From contig CALGIY010000390.1 in NCBI GenBank assembly GCA_937914965.1, forward strand, positions 1-6,603: 6,603 bases of DNA, in the 5' to 3' direction. The DNA is from an uncultured Thermoanaerobacteraceae bacterium. GTDB lineage: Bacteria > Bacillota > DSM-12270 > Thermacetogeniales > Thermacetogeniaceae. The stretch's first letter is position 1. Each line of letters opens with the position of its first letter. Of the stretch, positions 1 to 5,050 are shown in pieces. Below the pieces are notes generated by a model. The model did not search any database and was not told the origin of the DNA. It saw nothing but the letters and a program-made list of their open reading frames with translations. The position numbers and the translations under genes are program-made.

Positions 1-154
1 AAAAAATCACCCAAACTTTTATCAACATCACTGTCATTAACCGTTTGCTTGTCAATTTGTCGTATTTTACGCAGTCAGGTGGCTGCTTACACTCTCTAGG
101 CGGCGCTGTGCTCTAAAAGAAATAGAGTAAGCTAACGGTTCTTGTCTTAGTAGC
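1..154. other. Left-edge non-coding stretch, nothing identified
   Basis: This is the region downstream of the TusA-like gene on the minus strand. I see no credible reading frame with a ribosome binding site, no tRNA and no strong terminator. Two weak structures are present. One is a 5-bp stem CTCTA/TAGAG with a 7-nt loop at 111-127. The other is a pair of near-inverted 12-mers at 39-50 and 129-140 (11 of 12 positions match) separated by 78 nt. Neither is followed by a T-run in the minus direction, so transcription termination of the hydrogenase operon is not explained here. Confidence 0.4.
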
Positions 155-409
155 TTAGTGGAGCTCTTTTTCTTTCCCGCGGGGTGTGGCGATAATGGTG
201 AATTTTTGCCCATCGTGGCTGCCATGTGTCTGGTAGTCTAGTTTTTCATTTTCCAACAGGGCCAGTATCCTGTCGGTTTCATGGGCGTCTGAGGCTTCTA
301 GATTGAGCAGAAGATGGTCTCCAGGTGTCAGTTTAGCTGTTGCTGCTTTTACGATCACGATATCTCCGGTTCCGATGGACGGACCGAGGTCAATACTGAT
401 TTCTCGCAT
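155..409 (-). CDS. Small TusA-like (SirA-fold) protein lacking the CPxP cysteine motif
   Basis: An 84-residue protein lying 115 nt downstream of the hydrogenase large-subunit stop, probably the last gene of that operon. The pattern IDLG...VKAATAKLTPGDHLLLNLEASD...ILALLENEKLDYQTH...QKFTIIATPR follows the TusA/SirA layout: beta strand, helix, a (K)L.PGd.L.v strand, helix, and a final strand ending in a basic residue. Where TusA has the sulfur-carrying CPxP, this protein reads roughly GTGD and has no cysteine at all. A sulfur-relay role by the usual chemistry is therefore unlikely, and a structural or partner-binding role is open. The ATG at 409 was chosen because AGGGGG sits 6 nt upstream. An alternative ATG at 478 (AAGGG 5 nt upstream) would add a 23-residue Asn-rich tail that looks non-native. 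The family assignment is by eye and is tentative. Confidence 0.6.
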   Translation of the reverse strand: MREISIDLGPSIGTGDIVIVKAATAKLTPGDHLLLNLEASDAHETDRILALLENEKLDYQTHGSHDGQKFTIIATPRGKEKELH

Positions 410-524
410 GTTGTTCCCCCTGTTCAAATTATTGTTCCTTCCCTGCATATTATCTGCATTATCTGCCGGATTACACATGCTTACCCTTTTCTCAGGGGGA
501 TTTTACTATGGTTGTTTACGGAAA

Positions 525-1421
525 TTAAAAGTACAGGATTTTTGCTTTTTTAGATCCCTCAAGAACATGGGTGGCACAGGAAAGACAAGGGTCATAAGAC
601 CTGATGATGCGTCCCAGGATGGTCTCCAAAAGATCCGGGGATGGTATTTTTGTGCCTATCAGCGCGCTTTCTACAGGGCCACGTTTTCCTGATCTGTCTT
701 TGGGGGCAAAGTTCCATACACTCGGGGTGATGATCCTGTACCTGACAATTTCTTCTCCAGTGATTTCTGCACTGTGCAGGAGTGCTCCTCGCATAGCGTC
801 GGTTAGAGCTGTGACACTATTTCTGACTGGGGTTTTCTTCTGGCTCAGGGGTGGTGGTCCGGGTCGCAGTTTGCACAGCCAGTTCTCTATCAAATCGGCG
901 ATGAGGGCTGTTTCTAGAGTGCGGGCCACAATGCGGTCCATGGTGCTGGTGCCCCCCTGGTACTGCCCGTTGATCAGCATGCGGGCCAGGGGGCCTACCT
1001 CAAAAAATTCCCCCGCATATTTCACTGTTTCCACCCAGGTATAGGCTCCTGGCTTATAGGGGGCAGGCTGTAGCTCACCTGTGGGTTCTGCCTTGAACCA
1101 GGTGCTGGGGACCTCCTCTCGGATTAATTCTGGGTGTAGGGGTTTGAGCCGGCCATCCACCAGGATACCTCCTTTCCAGAGTACCTGCTCATTCTTTGAC
1201 CCGAAGCGGAATAGTCCGAAGGAGAGGAGGCGTGGTGGGGTGTTCCCTATTTTGAAGTAATCTTCGTATTCCCGCGCAATGAGTTCTGTGTCCGGCAGCA
1301 TCCGGGAGTTGATAAATTCTTTCACTATCTTGATCAAGGCCAGGGCGCGGTTGACCTTATCAGCTGTGGGTGCTACAGTGACACCACCAAATAGAAAGCT
1401 GTGGTGGTGCTTTACCGCCAA
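525..1421 (-). CDS. [NiFe] hydrogenase large subunit, C-terminal fragment (after frameshift)
   Basis: This frame carries the C-terminal two-thirds of the catalytic subunit that holds the Ni-Fe active site. It begins just before HHHSFLFGGVT, the second half of the conserved GGKxPH......GGVT motif, and runs to DPCLSCATH (residues 277-285 of this frame). That motif is the L2 signature, whose two cysteines bind Ni and Fe. After the histidine comes a 13-residue tail (VLEG...ILYF), the usual peptide removed by a hydrogenase maturation endopeptidase. No such protease lies in the window. The nominal TTG at 1421 has no convincing ribosome binding site, so this is most likely not an independent gene but the continuation of the 1360-1914 frame. 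The joined protein would be about 460 residues, at the short end for a group-1-like large subunit. Confidence 0.85.
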   Translation of the reverse strand: MAVKHHHSFLFGGVTVAPTADKVNRALALIKIVKEFINSRMLPDTELIAREYEDYFKIGNTPPRLLSFGLFRFGSKNEQVLWKGGILVDGRLKPLHPELIREEVPSTWFKAEPTGELQPAPYKPGAYTWVETVKYAGEFFEVGPLARMLINGQYQGGTSTMDRIVARTLETALIADLIENWLCKLRPGPPPLSQKKTPVRNSVTALTDAMRGALLHSAEITGEEIVRYRIITPSVWNFAPKDRSGKRGPVESALIGTKIPSPDLLETILGRIIRSYDPCLSCATHVLEGSKKAKILYF

Positions 1422-1914
1422 AGAGAGCCAGGATCTCGTGTGATCTCTGGGCGGCTTTCGCTGCTTCGAAATAATGCTCTACCATCTGCTGGTTTTCCTT
1501 CGGGTCGAGCCTAAGATCAGCATGGTTTTGACCGCGGAATGGCGGATAATCTGGCATCTTGGCGTAATCCGGGATGCTGAAGAGATAAAAGTGCCTGATG
1601 TGGTTCTGCAGAAAATCAGCCCCGAACATGATATTGCGCAGGTACTGGGCGTTTTCCGGGATGTCATTGTCATAAACCTGATCCACGAGATAACTGGATG
1701 CCGCACCATGGGCCAGGGAGCAGATCCCGCAGACGCGCTGGGTCAGGTAAACAGCATCTGTGACATGCCTGCCGCGCATGATCCACTCAAAACCGCGGAA
1801 GAGGGTGGCGCTGGTATTGGCCTCCTTGACCACGCCTTTATCTATGATGGCTTCAACCGACAAGAGCCCGCTTAAACGGGTGACCGGGCTGAAGACGACG
1901 CGTTTTTTATTCAT
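1360..1914 (-). CDS. [NiFe] hydrogenase large subunit, N-terminal fragment (before frameshift)
   Basis: N-terminal part of the Ni-Fe subunit. The L1 signature RVCGICSLAHG (residues 60-70) supplies two active-site cysteines, and FRGFE at 39-43 is also typical. The proton-gate region reads VTRLSGLL where most large subunits read TRIEGHL, so the glutamate corresponding to Glu25 of the Desulfovibrio fructosivorans enzyme is a serine here (Ser16). True coding ends near residue 169 (GGKA P); the last ~15 residues are read out of frame to a stop at 1360. The ATG at 1914 was chosen because AAAGGGAG lies 9 nt upstream; the ATGs at 1920 and 1923 sit too close to it. The gene overlaps the small-subunit stop by 8 nt (ATGAATAA), so translation is probably coupled. 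Confidence 0.88.
   Translation of the reverse strand: MNKKRVVFSPVTRLSGLLSVEAIIDKGVVKEANTSATLFRGFEWIMRGRHVTDAVYLTQRVCGICSLAHGAASSYLVDQVYDNDIPENAQYLRNIMFGADFLQNHIRHFYLFSIPDYAKMPDYPPFRGQNHADLRLDPKENQQMVEHYFEAAKAAQRSHEILALFGGKAPPQLSIWWCHCSTHS
1398..1411 (-). other. Frameshift site in hydrogenase large-subunit gene
   Basis: The two large-subunit frames meet in a run of three CAC triplets on the minus strand (GTGGTGGTG at 1401-1409 on the plus strand). The first frame reads GGKAPPQLSIWW and the second reads HHHSFLFGGV. Restoring the family spacing GGKxPH plus six residues plus GG would need about 5 more bases inside the CACC repeat. A single-base deletion would also restore the frame but would leave the motif two residues short. 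This could be slippage in the organism or a consensus error in a repetitive tract. Confidence 0.8.
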
Positions 1915-2866
1915 CTCCATCATCTCCCTTTGCCCGAGGGCAGTTCCTTGTTTCCCCTGGGGATTTTTGCGGCATCGGGGTGAAAAAGGGAGTGGAGCCA
2001 TCTGGGAAATCGGGGTTGGTGCACCCGATGCAGGGTGTATTTGCTTTTACAGGCCAGCTTACATAGTTGTCCCACTGTCTGTAGGGGCAGTCAGCTCCGG
2101 TCTTTGGCCCCACACATCCTTGAGAAAACATGCACCTAATGTCTCCCAGGCTGTCAGCCAGATCCCCTCTGTCGAAGTAAGAGCGTCGCTGGCAGTGGCG
2201 GTGGATAGTGAAACCGTAGAAGAGGGTCGGGCGTCCCCGCTCATCAAGTTCGGGCCTGCCGTAGAGGAGCAGGTGAGCCAGGGTTCCCACAAGCCAGTCT
2301 GGGTTGACCGGGCATCCGCTGACATTGATCACCTCTCGCTGCAGCACTTCTTGTACACTGATGCTGCCAGTGATGTTAGGCCGCGCGGCGGAGGGCCCGC
2401 CAAAGCTGGCACAGGTACCGGCAGCAACAACATATTTTGCTCTTTTCCCGAGATCTGTTACCGCCTCCAAAGCTGTGATTTTTTGTTTTTGTGTAGTGAA
2501 AATAATGGTGTAAAGTCCATTGTCCCGCACTGGGACAGCACCTTCCACTACCAGGGTGTATTCTCCGGAGTACATTTTTGCAGCTTGCTCTAATATTTTC
2601 ACTGCATCTTTCCCCTGGGCGGCCATAAAGGTATTGCTGTATAGAAGGTCGATCATTTCTTGAAAAATATCTTCCAGGTAAGGGAAGGTAGAGTTCATAA
2701 AAGAGATGTTATTGTCACCGCTGTCATTGGTCTCAAGCCAGATCACTGGAAGCTTTTTCTTGCAGAGATCTCTGCGCTGCTTTCGAACGACATTTAGGAT
2801 TTTCTCTATCAACTTATTCTCTTTGGTTGACTCTCTGAAAAGCCTGTTGAATTCCTCTCTACTCAT
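1907..2866 (-). CDS. [NiFe] hydrogenase small subunit, atypical: proximal-cluster CxxC replaced
   Basis: The 319-residue electron-transfer subunit that carries the Fe-S chain from the Ni-Fe site. Most ligands are clear: Cys152 (GTCAS) and Cys185 (SGCPVNP) for the proximal cluster; His222, Cys225, Cys245 and Cys251 for the distal cluster; Cys260, Cys279 and Cys282 (PCIGC) for the medial cluster. Glu108 lies in VEGAVP. The N-terminal motif normally reading WLxxxxCxGC...S reads WLETNDSGDNNISFMNS, so Ser49 and Asn52 stand at the two proximal-cluster cysteine positions, with Asp48 and Asp51 adjacent. There is no twin-arginine signal peptide and no C-terminal membrane helix, so the enzyme is probably cytoplasmic or needs another partner. 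The ATG at 2866 has GGAGGTAA 8 nt upstream; an upstream ATG at 2881 overlaps that ribosome binding site and is rejected. First gene of the operon. Confidence 0.93.
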   Translation of the reverse strand: MSREEFNRLFRESTKENKLIEKILNVVRKQRRDLCKKKLPVIWLETNDSGDNNISFMNSTFPYLEDIFQEMIDLLYSNTFMAAQGKDAVKILEQAAKMYSGEYTLVVEGAVPVRDNGLYTIIFTTQKQKITALEAVTDLGKRAKYVVAAGTCASFGGPSAARPNITGSISVQEVLQREVINVSGCPVNPDWLVGTLAHLLLYGRPELDERGRPTLFYGFTIHRHCQRRSYFDRGDLADSLGDIRCMFSQGCVGPKTGADCPYRQWDNYVSWPVKANTPCIGCTNPDFPDGSTPFFTPMPQKSPGETRNCPRAKGDDGDE

Positions 2867-2871
2867 GGTAG

Positions 2872-2879
2872 TTACCTCC
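2872..2879 (-). promoter_or_regulatory. Ribosome binding site fixing the small-subunit start
   Basis: On the minus strand GGAGGTAA precedes the ATG at 2866, with 8 nt between GGAGG and the start codon. It excludes the in-frame ATG at 2881, which would place the Shine-Dalgarno sequence inside the coding region. Confidence 0.8.
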
Positions 2880-2888
2880 ATTTGCAGT

Positions 2889-2894
2889 ATTATA
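2889..2894 (-). promoter_or_regulatory. Candidate -10 box for the hydrogenase operon
   Basis: On the minus strand the sequence is a perfect TATAAT. Initiation about 7 nt downstream would give a very short 5' leader of about 15 nt that still contains the whole ribosome binding site of the small subunit. No good TTGACA-like box lies 16-18 nt upstream, so a regulator may be needed or the match may be chance. Confidence 0.4.
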
Positions 2895-2974
2895 GTTGCC
2901 CGGATTGGAAAAGGTGCGTGTCATAAAAAAGTGAGGTACTTTTTCCTACAAAAAATACTTGAATAAGCAGGATA

Positions 2975-2988
2975 TCTGAAGCTTCAGA
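2975..2988. promoter_or_regulatory. 14-bp perfect palindrome in the divergent promoter region, possible operator
   Basis: TCTGAAGCTTCAGA is its own reverse complement. It lies in the 220-bp gap between the divergently transcribed hydrogenase operon and fmdE, about 109 nt from the hydrogenase start and 99 nt from the fmdE start. Position and symmetry would suit a dimeric regulator shared by both sides, but no known consensus is recognised. Confidence 0.35.
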
Positions 2989-3003
2989 GCGAATAAGATT
3001 TAG

Positions 3004-3060
3004 AAGCACCATGGAGGTGTGAAGCCTTTCAGAAGAAAAGGGCAATCACTCATGGTGTTT
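3004..3060 (+). ncRNA. Structured 5' leader of fmdE, candidate cis-regulatory RNA
   Basis: The transcript can fold into one long nested hairpin: a 10-bp outer stem (AAGCACCATG at 3004-3013 with CATGGTGTTT at 3051-3060, one G-U), a 4-bp middle stem (GGUG 3016-3019 with CACU 3047-3050), and a 6-bp terminal hairpin (GCCUUU 3024-3029 with AAGGGC 3038-3043, one G-U). It ends 13 nt before the fmdE ribosome binding site. Mo- and W-cofactor (Moco/Tuco) riboswitches are known upstream of molybdopterin-related genes, so the context fits. I cannot confirm the conserved nucleotides of that class from memory. The stem is followed by a U-rich stretch, so an attenuator is another reading. Confidence 0.35.
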
Positions 3061-3086
3061 ATTTTCTGCGATAAGGGGGTAAGAAA

Positions 3087-3701
3087 ATGTGCCGGGAAAA
3101 AACCGATTGGGAAAAGGCAATGGAGTTTCACGGCCACATCTGCATAGGGCTCGCCTTGGGATATCGGGCAGCCAAAGCTGGAGTGGATGCATTAGAATCA
3201 AAGCGATCACCAGATGAAGAGTTGGTGGTGATTGCTGAAACCGACAACTGCGGTGTTGATGCTGTTCAGGTTGTTACAGGATGCACTATGGGGAAGGGAA
3301 ATCTTATCTTCCGGGACTACGGAAAGAATGCCTATACCTTTGGGCGACGGGATACCGGGAAAGCAGTGCGCATAGTAGTTCAGCCACGTGATAACGTTTT
3401 TCCGGAGGAACTTGGAGTTCTCAGGGGCAAGGTGAGCAGTGGTAATGCGAGTTCGGATGAAAAGGAACAACTACGTAAAAAGCAGCTTGAGGTGATTGCC
3501 GGAATCCTGCAGGCACCACAGGATGAACTGCTGCAGGTGCAGGATGTAGAACTCGACCTGCCGGAGCATGCCCGGATCTTCAAATCTGTTGCCTGTGCCC
3601 GGTGTGGGGAAATGGTGATGGAACCCAGGGCTCGGGTGCAGAATGGGCAGTTTATCTGTATCCCTTGCAGTGAGCATTATCCATCCCGGATTTCAGGATA
3701 A
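3087..3701 (+). CDS. fmdE: FmdE family protein with C-terminal zinc ribbon
   Basis: A 204-residue member of the family named after formylmethanofuran dehydrogenase subunit E. In bacteria it is found near Mo/W-dependent oxidoreductase genes, and its biochemical role is not settled. The N-terminal domain has FHGHICIGLALGYRA (residues 14-28, with His15, His17 and Cys19 as likely metal ligands), AETDNCGVDAVQVVTGCTMGKGNL (from residue 50, with Cys55, Asp58 and Cys66), and DYGK-AYTFGRRDTGKAVRI. A polar helical linker at about 112-165 leads to a zinc ribbon with Cys170-x2-Cys173 and Cys191-x2-Cys194. The proline usual after Cys19 (HGHxCPG) is isoleucine here. The ATG has AAGGGGG with a 7-nt spacer. 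The gene is divergent from the hydrogenase operon and convergent with fdhD, and is probably monocistronic given the terminator 14 nt after its stop. Confidence 0.92.
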   Translation: MCREKTDWEKAMEFHGHICIGLALGYRAAKAGVDALESKRSPDEELVVIAETDNCGVDAVQVVTGCTMGKGNLIFRDYGKNAYTFGRRDTGKAVRIVVQPRDNVFPEELGVLRGKVSSGNASSDEKEQLRKKQLEVIAGILQAPQDELLQVQDVELDLPEHARIFKSVACARCGEMVMEPRARVQNGQFICIPCSEHYPSRISG

Positions 3702-3714
3702 AACAGCGAAATGT

Positions 3715-3744
3715 AAAAAGGCACCTCTTAGGTGCCTTTTTTTT
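3715..3744 (+). terminator. Strong bidirectional rho-independent terminator
   Basis: AAAAAGGCACCT (3715-3726), a CTT loop, then AGGTGCCTTTTT with eight T residues (3737-3744) form a perfect 12-bp stem with a T-tract. On the minus strand the same stem ends in five T residues. It separates the convergent fmdE and fdhD transcription units and can serve both. Confidence 0.93.
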
Positions 3745-3802
3745 AACTCAACAGAGCCCGTAGGGTGTACCTGAGCTTGGGGCGGCCGCCAAGAACCTGG
3801 AT

Positions 3803-4030
3803 TCAGGAGAGGTGAGTATCATTCATCAAAAGTTGATCATAGTCATCAGCTTGAGAGGCGCCCTGGTTCATGCGGTTCACAAATTCAAAGATGACCTGTA
3901 GTCTATCTTCTGGAAGTGTTTTGATGATTTCGAGTAATTTATCACGCATTGATTCCACAGCATTGATCCTTTCTCCTGTGAGATTCGCTGGTGATATTGT
4001 TGCCCATAACCTTAATTTATATCCCTTCAT
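3803..4030 (-). CDS. Small helical protein translationally coupled to fdhD
   Basis: A 75-residue frame whose ATG overlaps the fdhD stop as ATGA (4027-4030). No family is recognised. The convincing part is the second half: MRDKLLEIIKTLPEDRLQVIFEFVNRMNQ (residues 28-56) reads as two amphipathic helices with the LPE-turn seen in many small bacterial helical proteins. The tail SQADDYDQLLMNDTHLS is acidic and polar. The first 24 residues are less protein-like, so an internal GTG at 3958 with AAAGG 9 nt upstream is a reasonable alternative start, giving 51 residues. It lies just upstream (in the minus direction) of the shared terminator. Confidence 0.5.
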   Translation of the reverse strand: MKGYKLRLWATISPANLTGERINAVESMRDKLLEIIKTLPEDRLQVIFEFVNRMNQGASQADDYDQLLMNDTHLS

Positions 4031-4830
4031 AAAATGACCCGTTCCCGATGGGCATAGACGCTCAGTCGGTTTCCCCGTACAAAACCGAGAACAGTAATCT
4101 GGAGATCCTCTGCCAGCTTTATGGCGAGGTCTGTAGGTGCGGATCGGGAAATCAAGATCGGTACTCCCATCCTGGCTGCCTTCAAAAGGATTTCTGATGA
4201 GACGCGGCCGCTGAAAATGATCAGCTTGTCGTCCGTAGGGATTCCCTCCAGGAAACACTGTCCGTGAATCTTGTCCAGGGTGTTGTGGCGTCCGATGTCT
4301 TCCTGAAAGATGAGGATCTCTTCTCCCTGGGCCAGGGCGGCGTTGTGTACACCACCGGTGCGCTGGAAGAGGCATGACCTTTCCTGCAGATCTGCTGCCA
4401 GTTTCAGCGCTGTTTCCACTTTAATTTTCAGTTGTGAGTTGACCGGTTGTGGAAGGGCGGAATCAGCAGAAAAATGGACACTGGTGCCGCTGCGCCCGGC
4501 GCTGGGGGTGATGCAGCGCTTCAAAATGACACTATCTGTCAGATCGAGATCTGAAGTGGTTTCGATAGATACCACTCCCCGCTCCCCATCCAGTTCCACT
4601 GTCTTTAAGTTCTCCCGTTTTTTCAGGATGCCTTCTGCGCAGAGGAAACCTACTGCCAGGAACTTCTGGTCCCAGGGGGAGCAGACTAGTGTGGCCACCT
4701 CTTTGGAGTTGACATAAACTGTTAGGGCTGTTTCCCTGACCACCAGATCATCTATCTCTCGACAGCTGTTTTCATCGACCTTGATGATCTGATGGGATGT
4801 TGTTAACAGCTTGTGGTCGTTGTGTTCCAT
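4027..4830 (-). CDS. fdhD: FdhD-type formate dehydrogenase accessory protein, lacking CxxC
   Basis: A 267-residue FdhD/NarQ family protein. Well-studied members pass sulfur from the cysteine desulfurase IscS to the Mo-bis-MGD cofactor of formate dehydrogenase. Family marks include RETALTVYVN (33-41), GFLCAEGI (61-68), TGGVHNAAL (158-166), EDIGRHNTLDKIHG (177-190), SGRVSSEI (207-214), SRSAPTDLAIKLAE (228-241) and VLGFVRG (247-253). The sulfur-carrying motif, CxxC in E. coli FdhD, reads AGRS (Ala111, Ser114) within TPSAGRSGTS, so both cysteines are absent; Cys106 lies just before it. Direct sulfur transfer by the usual route is therefore doubtful. The ATG at 4830 has AAAGGAG with an 8-nt spacer; an upstream in-frame ATG at 4926 lacks support. 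No formate dehydrogenase gene is visible in the window. Confidence 0.92.
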   Translation of the reverse strand: MEHNDHKLLTTSHQIIKVDENSCREIDDLVVRETALTVYVNSKEVATLVCSPWDQKFLAVGFLCAEGILKKRENLKTVELDGERGVVSIETTSDLDLTDSVILKRCITPSAGRSGTSVHFSADSALPQPVNSQLKIKVETALKLAADLQERSCLFQRTGGVHNAALAQGEEILIFQEDIGRHNTLDKIHGQCFLEGIPTDDKLIIFSGRVSSEILLKAARMGVPILISRSAPTDLAIKLAEDLQITVLGFVRGNRLSVYAHRERVIL

Positions 4831-5048
4831 TGATCCAACTCCTTTCAAAACCGGGCATGGTGCGGGAATGGTGAAGTTCGGGTAAAACTGTACCTGGCGC
4901 AGCGCAGATATCGGTAATAGGTTCAATCGTTAAGCAGTCCGAGGTGCCGCTTATGCTCCCCGGGATGGATTCCTGAGCGAGTGGTAATCATTACTACCAC
5001 CATTAAAGCAATAAAGCAATAAAGCAAACCAGGTACCGTCCCCGACTC
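4831..5048. other. Intergenic region between amidohydrolase and fdhD
   Basis: Contains the fdhD ribosome binding site, an imperfect hairpin GTGGTA...TACCAC at 4981-5000 (also GTAAT-C-ATTAC at 4984-4994), a short A+T-rich tandem repeat and a GGTACCGTCCCC sequence at the right edge. No open frame with a ribosome binding site is seen, and no -35/-10 pair for fdhD stands out. Confidence 0.5.
5002..5025. repeat. Short tandem repeat of AATAAAGC
   Basis: Two exact copies of AATAAAGC (5010-5017 and 5018-5025) follow a degenerate copy ending in TTAAAGC (5002-5009). With so few copies this is most simply replication slippage. Confidence 0.6.
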
Positions 5049-5050
5049 CT
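5029..5050. repeat. REP-like GGTACCGTCCCC sequence at the amidohydrolase 3' end
   Basis: CCAGGTACCGTCCCCGAC and the following bases resemble the conserved end of short dispersed repeats (GAACCGTCCCC/GGTACCGTCCCC types) that I associate with REP-like elements in Firmicutes genomes. It includes the first two bases read here of the amidohydrolase stop codon, so the gene's 3' end may have been trimmed or capped by the element. Only one copy is present in the window, so this rests on resemblance. Confidence 0.3.

Noticed and set aside
39..140. Near-inverted 12-mers at 39-50 and 129-140
   Set aside because: The match is 11 of 12 with a 78-nt loop and no further pairing; it is too weak to call a functional element.
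1398..1411. Programmed ribosomal frameshifting in the large subunit
   Set aside because: There is no slippery heptamer or stimulatory structure that I can see, and a +1 shift would leave the GGKxPH...GG motif two residues short.
604..2593. Long open frames on the plus strand at 604-1044, 1474-1875 and 1760-2593
   Set aside because: They are antisense to the hydrogenase subunits, whose motifs are unmistakable. They have no recognisable domains, and no clear ribosome binding site was noted for them.
2867..2881. Upstream ATG at 2881 as the small-subunit start
   Set aside because: It lies inside the GGAGGTAA ribosome binding site that serves the ATG at 2866.
3776..3793. CTTGG...CCAAG hairpin around GGCGGCCGCC as a second terminator
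   Set aside because: There is no T-run on either strand after it, and the nearby 3715-3744 hairpin already explains termination.
3782..4211. Two GCGGCCGC (NotI) octamers near 3782 and 4204 as signs of cloning
   Set aside because: One lies inside fdhD coding sequence in frame, and no vector-like sequence flanks either, so chance occurrence is the simpler view.
5002..5025. CRISPR-like array
   Set aside because: The units are 8 bp with no spacers; this is a simple tandem repeat.
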